A stretch of DNA of 14,854 nucleotides from DASXYU01 sp036502295 (GCA_036502295.1 DASXYU010000028.1:1-14854); one strand, 5' to 3'. Positions 1-6,967 are shown, counted from the first letter of the stretch. Numbers and translations: made by a program. Notes: a model not told the origin generated them from the letters alone.

Positions 1-2
1 CC

Positions 3-29
3 GCTAGCAAGAAGGTCACGGTTAGCTGA
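3..29 (+). CDS. Possible 3' tail of a plus-strand gene
   Basis: The first bases can be read in frame 3 as ASKKVTVS followed by TGA at 27-29, which looks like an ordinary protein C-terminus. A strong hairpin starts 15 bp later, as expected at the end of a gene converging on psuK. Only nine codons are visible, so this is a weak inference and no product can be named. Confidence 0.2.
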   Translation, partial: ASKKVTVS

Positions 30-43
30 TCTTCCGCAAGGAT

Positions 44-77
44 GACGGGGTGGTGGGCGAAAGCCCGCCACCCCGTC
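44..77. terminator. 15-bp stem hairpin, probable bidirectional terminator
   Basis: Arms 44-58 and 63-77 pair over 15 bp with a single G-T wobble around a GAAA loop. No T-run follows on either strand, which is common for actinobacterial terminators. It lies between the psuK end and a possible convergent gene on the left, so it may serve both. Confidence 0.6.
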
Positions 78-86
78 AGCGTCTCC

Positions 87-117
87 GCCCGTCCTCTCCA
101 AAAGGGGTAGGACGGGC
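87..117 (-). terminator. Hairpin just past psuK, probable operon terminator
   Basis: GCCCGTCCT at 87-95 pairs with AGGACGGGC at 109-117. A short C/G-rich inner stem and an A-rich loop lie between. It starts 19 bp past the psuK stop codon and would end the thiB-thiP-psuG-psuK transcript. There is no U-tract. Confidence 0.55.
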
Positions 118-135
118 AGGGGGTGGCCGCAGGCG

Positions 136-1020
136 CTAGGGACGGCCGCCGGGCAGCGCGATGGAGCGCACGGCGAGCTGGTGCGCGACCTGGAGCGCCT
201 CGACCGGTGGCCCCTCTACGGCGATGGTGCGCAGGATGCCCGCAGCAAAGGCATCGCCAGCACCCACCGGATCCGCGACGATGGCGCCCGGGTCGTGTGA
301 CGGGACGAAGATGACGCCGTCCTGATCGGCCCAGAAGGCACCGTCGGCACCGCAGGTGACGATGGCACGTCCGGTGCGCCCAGCGATCGCCGCCGCCGCT
401 GTGCCCGGCACCGAGGATCCGCCGAGGACCTCAGCCTCTTCGTGATTGGCGAGGACGAGGACGTCCGCACCGATCCAGCCGAAGAACGTCTCAGCGCCGA
501 GATCATCGAGCGGGCACGCCGAGGCGGCCCCGACCGAGACCTGCAGTCCCGCCTCACGCGCGCGTTGCAACGCGGCCCGCGCCGCATCGCGGGCCCCGTG
601 GAAGAGGGCGTATCCCGAGACGTAGAGCTGCCCGCCGCCGGCGAAGGACGGCAGTTCGTCGGCGCGGAGGTTGGCGTTGGCGCCCGGGTTAGGAATCATC
701 GTGCGGTCAAGGCCACCCTCCACCGGGTGGACGAGCGCAATGCAGGCGCCGGTCGGTACGTCGGAATCGATGGCGGCTGCAACGTCCACGCCGAAAGTGC
801 GCAGCCGGCGGAGTTCCTCCCGGCCGGCCGGATCGTCGCCGACCTTGGCGATGAGTGTCGTCGGCGCGCCGCTGTGGGCCAGCCACGCGGCAGTGTTGGC
901 TGCCGATCCGCCGCTGAGGAACGTGATGACGCCCGGGGTGTCTGAACCGATGCGCAGTGGAGATGCCACCACCGCGTGGATGTCGGCCATGATGTCGCCG
1001 AGCACATAGATCCGCTTCAC
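136..1020 (-). CDS. psuK: PfkB-family kinase, probable pseudouridine kinase
   Basis: A PfkB/ribokinase-fold sugar kinase of 294 aa. The N-terminal signature is visible as SGGSAANTA (residues 36-44). The C-terminal anion-hole signature DPVGAGDAFAAG (250-261) carries the expected catalytic base Asp256. The family alone does not fix the substrate. The adjacent psuG, 28 bp upstream, makes pseudouridine the best guess: PsuK makes pseudouridine 5'-phosphate, which PsuG then cleaves. The start is taken at GTG 1020 (reads MKRIYVLGD), where the fold's first beta strand begins. The frame stays open further upstream, but that stretch overlaps psuG and is unrelated in character. No clear Shine-Dalgarno is seen, so translation is probably coupled to psuG. 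It is the last gene of the riboswitch-led operon. Confidence 0.8.
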   Translation of the reverse strand: MKRIYVLGDIMADIHAVVASPLRIGSDTPGVITFLSGGSAANTAAWLAHSGAPTTLIAKVGDDPAGREELRRLRTFGVDVAAAIDSDVPTGACIALVHPVEGGLDRTMIPNPGANANLRADELPSFAGGGQLYVSGYALFHGARDAARAALQRAREAGLQVSVGAASACPLDDLGAETFFGWIGADVLVLANHEEAEVLGGSSVPGTAAAAIAGRTGRAIVTCGADGAFWADQDGVIFVPSHDPGAIVADPVGAGDAFAAGILRTIAVEGPPVEALQVAHQLAVRSIALPGGRP

Positions 1021-1048
1021 AGCGCGTCGTGGGTGTGATGGCTGCGGC

Positions 1049-1945
1049 TCATCGCGCGAGTTCGCCGGCGACAGCGGCGGCGAGGCGCGCGTTGGAGAGG
1101 ACGAGGGCCACGTTTGCGGCGAGCGAGGCTCCGTGGGTCTGCTCGTGGAACCACGCCAGCAGGAAGGGCGTGACCGCCTTGCCCGTGACGCGTTGCTCCT
1201 CAGCCGTGGCAAGCCCACTGGCGAGCACGCGATCGTGAAGCGCAAGGTCCAGTTCGTCGCGCTCCGCGATGGGGTTGGCGACGATCGTCCCGGAACTCTG
1301 ACCCATGTCGGCTTGCGCGCGGAAGATGTCTGCAACCTCGAGCGGGCTTTCGACCCGCCAATCCACCGCATATCCCGAGTTCTGTAGATAGAAGCCGGGG
1401 AAGGCGTCGGTTCGGTAGCCGAGGACGGAGATGTTCAACGTCTCCAGCCGCTCCAGCGTGGCCGGCACGTCCAGGATCGACTTCACACCGGCGCAGACGA
1501 CGATGATCCGGCTGCGCGACAGCGTCACCAGATCCGCCGACTCGTCCCAGGTCTCCGTCGCGCCCCGATGCACGCCGCCGAGCCCGCCGGTGGCGAAGAC
1601 GGAGATCCCCGCGGCGGAGGCCAGATGCGCGGTGGAAGCAACCGTGGTGGCACCGATGAGGCCCTTCGCCGCGACCGTCCCCATGTCACGAACGCTCGTC
1701 TTCACCACGTCCTCGCTCATCGCGAGTTTCTCGAGCGCGACATCGTCGAGTCCTATGTGCGCCTCGCCGTCGATGATGGCGATCGTGGCGGGCACGGATC
1801 CTTCGTCGCGCACCGCCTGCTCGATCTCGCGGGCGATGCGGAGGTTGTCGGGGCGGGGCAGTCCGTGGCTGATGATCGTGCTCTCAAGTGCGACGACGGG
1901 TCCTCCGCCGGCGAGGGCGTCGGTGACCTCGGGGGTGATCAGCAC
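1049..1945 (-). CDS. psuG: Pseudouridine-5'-phosphate glycosidase
   Basis: PsuG reversibly cleaves the C-C glycosidic bond of pseudouridine 5'-phosphate, giving uracil and ribose 5-phosphate, in the cytoplasm. The 298-aa product matches the usual family length. Visible family blocks are VALESTIISHG (18-28), VVKTSVRD (80-87), ATGGLGGVHRGA (118-129) and CAGVKSILDV (151-160). Glu21, Lys82 and Lys155 sit where the E. coli enzyme has Glu31, Lys93 and Lys166, with a constant offset of 10-11 residues, so the active site appears intact. The start is GTG 1945, 19 bp after the thiP stop, with no strong Shine-Dalgarno. It sits between thiP and the PfkB kinase in one minus-strand operon, so it should share TPP-riboswitch control. 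Confidence 0.93.
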   Translation of the reverse strand: MLITPEVTDALAGGGPVVALESTIISHGLPRPDNLRIAREIEQAVRDEGSVPATIAIIDGEAHIGLDDVALEKLAMSEDVVKTSVRDMGTVAAKGLIGATTVASTAHLASAAGISVFATGGLGGVHRGATETWDESADLVTLSRSRIIVVCAGVKSILDVPATLERLETLNISVLGYRTDAFPGFYLQNSGYAVDWRVESPLEVADIFRAQADMGQSSGTIVANPIAERDELDLALHDRVLASGLATAEEQRVTGKAVTPFLLAWFHEQTHGASLAANVALVLSNARLAAAVAGELAR

Positions 1946-1964
1946 GGTCTCAGTATCGCAGCCA

Positions 1965-3575
1965 CTATCGCTTCGGGCCGGATATTCGCAGCCCCTCGAC
2001 GAGTCCCATCACGGCTGCGGTGATGAGGGCGAGGACGACCGAGGCGGCGAGTGCCATCTGGAAGTTCTCGATGCCAGGACGGCCGATGAGGCGATAGATC
2101 AGCACGGGCAGCGTCGGGCGGTCCGGGCGGGCGAGGAAGCTCGTCGCGCCGAACTCTCCGATGGCCACGGCGAAGGCGAACCCGACGGCGACGAGGAGCG
2201 GGCGCGCCACGAGCGGCAGGTCGACCGTGGCCAGGACGCGCCAGGGCGGCGCCCCGAGCCCCGCGGCGGACTCGCGCAGGTGCTCGTCGACGCCGCGAAG
2301 CGCCGGCACCAGGATCCGCACCACGAGCGGCAGGCCGACGAGTGCCTGCGCGATGATGACCAGCGCCGGGGAGCTACGCAGGTCCAGCGGCGCCGAGTCG
2401 AGCGTGATGAGAAATCCGAAACCGATCGTCACCGCCGAGACGCCGAGTGGCAGCATGAAGGCTCCGTCGAAGAGCCGCTGCGCCTGGCGCAGCCGCCGGC
2501 GTGGTGCGCGCCGCGTGACGAGCACCGCAACGACAGCCCCGAGAGCGACGGCAAGGACGGTCGCACCGCCTGCCGTGACCAGCGAGTTGCGCAGCGCGGT
2601 TGCGACCTCGGTGCCGAGGCTGCGATATCCGGCGAGTGACCACTGCCCGCGGGCACGCAGCGAGCGCACCGAAAGCGTCACGAGTGGCGCCAGCAGGGCG
2701 GCGACAACCAGCCCGCAGGTCACCAGCGAGGGCAGGTCCTGTCGCCGCGGACTCCGCGTTCGTGCCACTGCGCGGCTCGTCGCCACCGACCCCGCGCGCG
2801 CGGCGATCAACAGCAGTACGAGCACCACCGCGAGTTGCAGCAGCGACAGCACCGCTGCAGCCCGCAGGTCGAGGAACTGGGTGGTGAGGAGGTAGATCTC
2901 GGTCTCGACCGTGGCGTAGTGCAACCCACCGAGGGTGAGGACGACCCCGAACGCTGTGGCGCAGAAGAGGAAGACGACGGTCGCCGCCGAGGCGATCGCC
3001 GGACGGAGCATCGGCAGCGTCACAGTCCGCAGGACGTAGGCGGGGCGTGCCCCGAGTCCTTCGGCGACTTCGGCCGGATGACCGTCGAGCGCCTCCCACG
3101 CCGTTCCCACGGTCCGCGCGACGACACTGACGTTGAAGAACACCAGCGCCGCGACGATCGCCGCGGCACTGCCGTCCAGGCCGAGGCCACCGAGCGGTCC
3201 GTTCGTGGCGAGCAGGCTGCGAAAGGCCACCCCGACCACCACGGTCGGGAGCACGAACGGGATCGCGACGATCGCCCGCAGCGCCGCTCGTCCTGGAAAG
3301 CGCAAGCGGTAGAGGACGTAGGCGACCGGAACCCCTAGCAGCAGGGTGAGGGCGGTGGCGACCGTGCTCGACCAGAGCGTGAACCACAGGACGCGCCGTT
3401 CGCGGCGCCGGGTGAGGACGTCGCTGATCGCCGAGAAGTCGACGTGGCCGTCCTGCCAGAGGCCGTGTTTGAGCATCCCGCCCAGGGGGAGCAGGAAGAA
3501 GATCGCGAGGACCGCCAGCGGGATGAGCACCAGCGCGCTCCCTGCCAGCACTCTGCCCGCGCGCCTCCAGCTCAC
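1965..3575 (-). CDS. thiP: Thiamine ABC transporter permease, fused two-domain
   Basis: A roughly 540-aa integral membrane protein with about 12 hydrophobic segments. It holds two permease halves, each with an EAA loop for docking the ATPase: EVAEGLGARPAYVLRTVTLP (about residues 175-194 counted from GTG 3593) and ESAAGLGAPPWRVLATVDLP (441-460). This fused layout is typical of ThiP and the FbpB/ThiP permease group. Thiamine specificity is inferred from the TPP riboswitch and thiB upstream. Two starts are possible, both GTG. GTG 3593 has no Shine-Dalgarno and lies inside a duplicated copy of the thiB tail. GTG 3575 has GGAG 12 nt upstream and begins MSWRRAGRV, and it is preferred. No ATPase (ThiQ) gene follows in this operon. 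Confidence 0.88.
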   Translation of the reverse strand: MSWRRAGRVLAGSALVLIPLAVLAIFFLLPLGGMLKHGLWQDGHVDFSAISDVLTRRRERRVLWFTLWSSTVATALTLLLGVPVAYVLYRLRFPGRAALRAIVAIPFVLPTVVVGVAFRSLLATNGPLGGLGLDGSAAAIVAALVFFNVSVVARTVGTAWEALDGHPAEVAEGLGARPAYVLRTVTLPMLRPAIASAATVVFLFCATAFGVVLTLGGLHYATVETEIYLLTTQFLDLRAAAVLSLLQLAVVLVLLLIAARAGSVATSRAVARTRSPRRQDLPSLVTCGLVVAALLAPLVTLSVRSLRARGQWSLAGYRSLGTEVATALRNSLVTAGGATVLAVALGAVVAVLVTRRAPRRRLRQAQRLFDGAFMLPLGVSAVTIGFGFLITLDSAPLDLRSSPALVIIAQALVGLPLVVRILVPALRGVDEHLRESAAGLGAPPWRVLATVDLPLVARPLLVAVGFAFAVAIGEFGATSFLARPDRPTLPVLIYRLIGRPGIENFQMALAASVVLALITAAVMGLVEGLRISGPKR

Positions 3576-3642
3576 GACGTGATGTCGCTCCACTGGGTTG
3601 ACTGAGGTAGCTCCATCACGACGTGATGTCGCTCCATTGGGT
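3572..3642. repeat. 27-bp direct repeat at the thiB/thiP junction, 44-bp period
   Basis: Bases 3572-3598 and 3616-3642 are identical except at one position (C at 3592, T at 3636). The right copy encodes the last codons of thiB (QWSDITS and stop). The left copy repeats the same bases between the genes and across the thiP start. This looks like a tandem duplication of a 44-bp unit. Confidence 0.85.
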
Positions 3643-4692
3643 CAGCCAGTTCGAACGGTTGGCTGCGATTTGTGCGGGGTCCACCGAGAGTGGGTGCGGC
3701 GCGGGCGGAGCCCACTTCGCCCACAGCGCGGGCAGCTTCGCGCCGGCATCCACCGGGAAGACGTACATGTTGTCCGGAAGCGACTCCTGGAACGCGCGGC
3801 TGGCAAGGAAGTCGATGAACGCCTTGGCCGCGACAGGGTTCTTGGCTCCGGCGAGCACGCTGGCGTATTCGACCTGTCGGAAGCAGGTGTTCAGCAGCGC
3901 ATGCGTCGTGGGCTTGGTGCCGCCCTTCGGGATCGAGCTCACCGGATCGGAGTTGTACGAGAGGACGATCGGCCGGTCGCCATTGCCGCCACCGGCGGTG
4001 TAGTCCACATCGAAGGCGTCATCCCAGCCGCTGGTGAGCTTGGTGCCATTGGCCATCAGCTTCTTCCAGTAGTCCTGCCAGCCGCCAGAAGGTGAGTCGC
4101 CGTACTGCGCGATCGTCGCGAGTAGGAAGGCGAAGCCGGGCGAGCTCGTCGCGGCGCCCGGCGCGACGAAGAGGTTCTTGTAGAGCGGCTTGATCAAGTC
4201 GTCGAGCGAGGACGGCGCAGCCAGCTGATGCTTGGCGAACCACGCGTCATCGACGTTGACGCAGACGTCGCCCCAGTCGATCGGCGTCAGGTAGTCGGCA
4301 CCGCCGGGGATGTCGTACTGCGTCGTGGTCACCGCGGGAGAGCGGTACTTCGCGAGCACTCCCGCGTCGATCGCGCGCGAGGCGAAGGTGTTGTCGATGC
4401 CGTAGACAGCGTCCGCGATGGGTGAGTCCTTGGTCAGGACGAGCTTGTTGGTGAGCTCACCGGCGTCGCCGTTGGTCTGGACGTCGAGATGAAAACCGCT
4501 GCTCGACTCGAAGCCGGCGAGTAGCGCCTTCGGCGCAGCCCACGAGTCATGGGTGGCGACGACGACGTTGTGCGGGGGCGGCGGGCTGGTGGTCGGTGCG
4601 GCGCCGTCGAGTTTGGTGCCACCGCTGCTGCAGGCGGCAACCATGAGGACGGCTGTGACCGCGCTGGCAAGGACTGCAGTACGAGTTCTCAT
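3616..4692 (-). CDS. thiB: Thiamine ABC transporter substrate-binding lipoprotein
   Basis: A 358-aa periplasmic-binding-type protein. The N-terminus has positive charge, a hydrophobic stretch and the lipobox VAAC, with Cys21 as the lipidation site, followed by a Thr/Pro-rich linker. The mature part has the iron/thiamine-type binding protein pattern, with blocks VVVATHDSW (48-56), DAVYGIDNTFASRAID and TPIDWGDVCVNVD. It should capture thiamine or its phosphates outside the membrane and pass them to ThiP. The ATG at 4692 is well placed, with GGGAG five bases upstream at the 3' edge of the TPP aptamer, so the riboswitch can mask the ribosome site. Substrate assignment rests on the riboswitch and the permease type together. 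It heads the thiB-thiP-psuG-psuK operon. Confidence 0.92.
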   Translation of the reverse strand: MRTRTAVLASAVTAVLMVAACSSGGTKLDGAAPTTSPPPPHNVVVATHDSWAAPKALLAGFESSSGFHLDVQTNGDAGELTNKLVLTKDSPIADAVYGIDNTFASRAIDAGVLAKYRSPAVTTTQYDIPGGADYLTPIDWGDVCVNVDDAWFAKHQLAAPSSLDDLIKPLYKNLFVAPGAATSSPGFAFLLATIAQYGDSPSGGWQDYWKKLMANGTKLTSGWDDAFDVDYTAGGGNGDRPIVLSYNSDPVSSIPKGGTKPTTHALLNTCFRQVEYASVLAGAKNPVAAKAFIDFLASRAFQESLPDNMYVFPVDAGAKLPALWAKWAPPAPHPLSVDPAQIAANRSNWLTQWSDITS

Positions 4693-4696
4693 GTTC

Positions 4697-4778
4697 GCTC
4701 CCTAGCGCCGGCATTACCCGGATCAGGTTCGACGGTCGGCTTTCGCCCTCTCAGCCCGTTATCGGGCTCCCGTGCGCT
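4697..4778 (-). promoter_or_regulatory. TPP riboswitch (THI element)
   Basis: The minus strand shows the conserved TPP aptamer: a GCCCG/CGGGC stem, the CTGAGA motif, an extra GGC-GAAA-GCC hairpin, then AACCTGATCCGGGTAATG, the CCGG/CCGG stem and GCTAGGGAGC. The 3' end (AGGGAG) is the thiB Shine-Dalgarno, six to ten bases before ATG 4692. No separate terminator hairpin fits between aptamer and start, so control is most likely at translation initiation, with TPP binding closing the ribosome site. Confidence 0.96.
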
Positions 4779-4782
4779 GCCC

Positions 4783-4788
4783 ACCATA
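4783..4788 (-). promoter_or_regulatory. Putative -10 element for the thiB operon
   Basis: TATGGT on the minus strand fits TANNNT. It would start RNA near 4776, at the 5' edge of the TPP aptamer. No good -35 is seen. It shares two base pairs with the oppositely directed TACAGT. Confidence 0.4.
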
Positions 4789-4792
4789 CAGT
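4787..4792 (+). promoter_or_regulatory. Putative -10 element for the L,D-transpeptidase gene
   Basis: TACAGT fits TANNNT and ends 7 nt before ATG 4800, the spacing expected for a leaderless mRNA. No convincing -35 hexamer is seen at 17 bp. Confidence 0.45.
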
Positions 4793-4799
4793 GGAACTC

Positions 4800-5522
4800 A
4801 TGCGTCGCGTGCTGATCCTCGTCCTCACGGTGACCGCGGCGCTGCTGCCGGCCGTCGTCCTCGCACCTGCTCCGGCCGACGCGGCTGCGACAGTCACGGT
4901 GCCCACCGTCGTCCGCAAGTACGGTGCAGCGGACGCGAAGCAGATCATCACCGTCACTGCTAACCGGTCGAACTCGACGGTCGCGACGCTGTCTGCATGG
5001 ACCAAGTCGGGCAAGGTGTGGAAGCGGGCCTTCGGCCCGATCACCGCGCACTTGGGTTCGGCGGGCGTCGGCAAGACGCACGAGGGAGCGTCAAGGACGC
5101 CGGCGGGCAGCTTCACGCTCACTCGTGCGTTCGGCGCGAAGGCGAATCCGGGACTGCATCTGCCCTATCACCACACGACACCTGCGGACTTCTGGGTCGA
5201 GCAGGTGGGGAACAAGTACTACAACCAGCTGCGGACGTGCCCGAGTCTCAGTTCCTCCCGGTGCGGTTTCAGCTTCGGCGCGCCCACCGAGCATCTGTAC
5301 TACGAGACGCCGTACTACAACTACGCAGTCGTCATCGACTACAACACGACCAATGCCACAGGCGGTGTGAAGCAGGGTGCCGGCAGCGCCTTCTTCCTGC
5401 ATGTCACAGACGGCGCGCCCACCGCAGGCTGCGTCGCGATCGATCAGGCGAAGCTGCTCAAGATCATGAAGTGGCTGAAGCCGTCCGCACACCCGCGCAT
5501 CATCATCGGGACGCGGAGTTGA
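4800..5522 (+). CDS. Secreted L,D-transpeptidase-like protein (YkuD family)
   Basis: A 240-aa exported protein. Residues 1-29 form a signal peptide (MRR, hydrophobic core, then a likely cleavage in ADAAA). The YkuD/ErfK catalytic signature lies near the C-terminus: FFLHVTDGAPTAGCVAI, with His201 and the nucleophile Cys211 in the family's H...GC arrangement. Such proteins form 3-3 cross-links in peptidoglycan or attach groups to it, outside the membrane. Here the signature reads AGCVAI instead of HGCIRM, as in the single-domain actinobacterial subgroup, so true cross-linking activity is likely but not certain. ATG 4800 is preferred over in-frame GTG 4791 because it begins the signal peptide and lies 7 nt past a -10-like TACAGT. 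It diverges from the TPP riboswitch by about 20 bp. Confidence 0.85.
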   Translation: MRRVLILVLTVTAALLPAVVLAPAPADAAATVTVPTVVRKYGAADAKQIITVTANRSNSTVATLSAWTKSGKVWKRAFGPITAHLGSAGVGKTHEGASRTPAGSFTLTRAFGAKANPGLHLPYHHTTPADFWVEQVGNKYYNQLRTCPSLSSSRCGFSFGAPTEHLYYETPYYNYAVVIDYNTTNATGGVKQGAGSAFFLHVTDGAPTAGCVAIDQAKLLKIMKWLKPSAHPRIIIGTRS

Positions 5523-5527
5523 TTTCG

Positions 5528-5548
5528 CCGCTCGTCAAGGACGAGCGG
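5528..5548. terminator. 9-bp perfect hairpin between convergent genes
   Basis: CCGCTCGTC (5528-5536) pairs perfectly with GACGAGCGG (5540-5548) around an AAG loop. It begins 6 bp after the transpeptidase stop and contains the stop codon of the convergent ROK kinase, so it can act as a terminator in both directions. There is no T-run. Confidence 0.6.
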
Positions 5549-6401
5549 ACAGAGCCGCACCGAGCAAAGCGGAGCGCTCCGGATCGTCGCTCACCGCGAT
5601 CTGACACGCGATGGTTGAGGAGGTGCCGGAGGCACCGTCTCGAAACCACCCTTCGAAGACGTCCCAGCTCGCCGCCATCGATCCGCCCAGAACGAGCAGC
5701 TCGGCCTGAAAGTCACGTAGGCGCGGTCCGAGTTCGGCACCCAGCGCGCGAAACGCAGTAGAGAGGACGGAGATCGCGGCGTCCTCACCGCCTCGCGCCC
5801 GCTCCGCAATCGCACGCACATCGAGGTCCATGCCAGTCGCCTCAGCGTAGGCGCCGCGGATGACGCGCCGCGAGATGCGTTTCTCGATGTCTGAGCCCGG
5901 GACGGTCGGGTCGTTGATCCGTCCTCCCGGTGGGACGCCCGCTCCGTCGATACAAGCCGTGCCACCGGCGACCCAGCCGGATCCGATGCCGGTGCCCAGG
6001 GTGATACCGACGAGTCGGTCAACGCCTCGCTGCAGCGCCTCACCGAGCGTGAAGGCGTCGGCGTCGTTGACGAAGTGCAGCACGGCGGCGCCGGCGCCGA
6101 GCCGCTGGGCCAGCGCCGTCCTCACGTCGAAGTTGTAGAGCGCCTCGTACTTGCCGACGCCGTGGAAGAGCCCGATTCCCTTCTTGTAATCGAAGGGTCC
6201 GGGCATTGCGATGCCCCACGCAGTCACCTCGTCGCGCAGCAGCGGACGTGCAGCGGCGGCGTAGGAGTCGAGGATGGAATCCGCGTCGCCGAGGCTCTCG
6301 ACGGGTACTCGTGACCGCTCGCCGACCAGCTGGGCGGACGCGTCGACCAGGGCCGCCGTGACATGTGTGCCGCCCACGTCCAGCGTTCCGATCAGGGTCA
6401 C
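5535..6401 (-). CDS. ROK-family sugar kinase
   Basis: A 288-aa cytoplasmic kinase of the ROK/ASKHA fold. Visible motifs are the phosphate-binding LDVGGTHVTAALVD (7-20), the catalytic FVNDADAF (110-117, Asp113) and the adenosine-side GITLGTGIGSGWV (132-144). The zinc motif of classical ROK kinases (CxCGxxGC) is absent: the region after GVPPGG reads RINDPTVPGSDIEKRISRR, with no cysteine cluster. This is seen in some glucokinase-like and polyphosphate-glucokinase-like members, so the sugar and phosphate donor cannot be assigned. The GTG at 6401 lies two bases after the stop of the 129-aa gene, which suggests translational coupling. A TACGAT six bases before the GTG could also give a leaderless internal transcript. 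Confidence 0.85.
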   Translation of the reverse strand: MTLIGTLDVGGTHVTAALVDASAQLVGERSRVPVESLGDADSILDSYAAAARPLLRDEVTAWGIAMPGPFDYKKGIGLFHGVGKYEALYNFDVRTALAQRLGAGAAVLHFVNDADAFTLGEALQRGVDRLVGITLGTGIGSGWVAGGTACIDGAGVPPGGRINDPTVPGSDIEKRISRRVIRGAYAEATGMDLDVRAIAERARGGEDAAISVLSTAFRALGAELGPRLRDFQAELLVLGGSMAASWDVFEGWFRDGASGTSSTIACQIAVSDDPERSALLGAALSARP

Positions 6402-6403
6402 CG

Positions 6404-6793
6404 CTATATCGTAGGAACCAGCCTGAGCTTCGCCTTACCAACGTGAAGCCGCGCCCGCTCGACCCGAATCAGGTCGAGTTCGTGCTGGAAGTGCCGCTTC
6501 GACCACTCCCAGTAGTCGGCGACCTCGTGGTCCGCCGAATGGAGATGCAGCCACTGAACCATCCGGACTGCCCGTTCGAGACCGAGCAGATGGAAGACCG
6601 AGTTGATGTCGTCGCGATTCAGTCGGAGATCGGCGAGCATCAGCCGATTGAAGAAACGCAAGACCTGGTCGAACGATCGTCCGAGATACGGCTCACCGGT
6701 CGCCGAGGCGAAGGCGATGTCGTACGCATCCTGGAAAGTTTCGACGGTCTGTGGCAGGCCGCCTTTGAGTACATCGATGAGCGAGATGCTCAC
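6404..6793 (-). CDS. Hypothetical 129-aa helical protein, paired with the ROK kinase
   Basis: Not recognised. The product is 129 aa, rich in Leu, Arg, His and Asp, and looks mainly alpha-helical with no signal peptide or membrane segment. Notable parts are QTVETFQDAYDIAF (15-28), FDQVLRFFNRLMLADLRLNR (41-60), a His/Trp-rich stretch WLHLHSADHEVADYWEWSK (81-99) and a basic C-terminus. The GTG at 6793 is chosen because GGGGG lies 8 bases upstream; the frame is open further upstream but enters the divergent gene. The stop is two bases before the ROK kinase start, so the two are surely co-transcribed. It may be a small partner or regulator of the kinase, but nothing in the sequence proves a function. 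Confidence 0.7.
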   Translation of the reverse strand: MSISLIDVLKGGLPQTVETFQDAYDIAFASATGEPYLGRSFDQVLRFFNRLMLADLRLNRDDINSVFHLLGLERAVRMVQWLHLHSADHEVADYWEWSKRHFQHELDLIRVERARLHVGKAKLRLVPTI

Positions 6794-6844
6794 GAGAATT
6801 ACCCCCACGCACGCGGACGCCCCACACGTCTCGCAATCCCACTC

Positions 6845-6857
6845 GGAACCGGGTTCC
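6845..6857. promoter_or_regulatory. 13-bp palindrome between divergent genes, candidate operator
   Basis: GGAACC and GGTTCC flank a central G. It lies in the 174-bp gap between the divergent 129-aa gene and the DUF2236 gene, the only clear symmetric site there. The rest of that gap shows no gene. No known regulator is recognised. Confidence 0.3.
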
Positions 6858-6967
6858 GGCGCCGCCCCCACGACGGGCGCAGCTAGATGGGAACACCCCT
6901 TAGCGGCGGGCGCCACTCGAAACCGGCGCGGATCCGCCCGCCGTCCTTCGTGGAGCATGATCGGTGG

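Noticed and set aside
1021..1371. Longer psuK start (411 codons from 1371)
   Set aside because: The extra 117 residues overlap psuG and are Arg/Ser-rich without fold sense; the kinase fold begins exactly at GTG 1020.
1431..2639. Long plus-strand open frame (402 codons) across psuG and thiP
   Set aside because: It lies antisense to two clear genes; its product is Arg/Asp/Glu-rich with no family motif, as expected for an antisense frame in GC-rich DNA.
6408..6413. TACGAT as the main promoter of the ROK kinase
   Set aside because: The hexamer lies in the last codons of the 129-aa gene, and the 2-bp gap favours co-transcription. It is kept only as a possible secondary leaderless start.
6887..6967. 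Earlier ATG 6887 for the DUF2236 gene
   Set aside because: Adds 27 residues not seen in the family; the family pattern begins right after ATG 6968.
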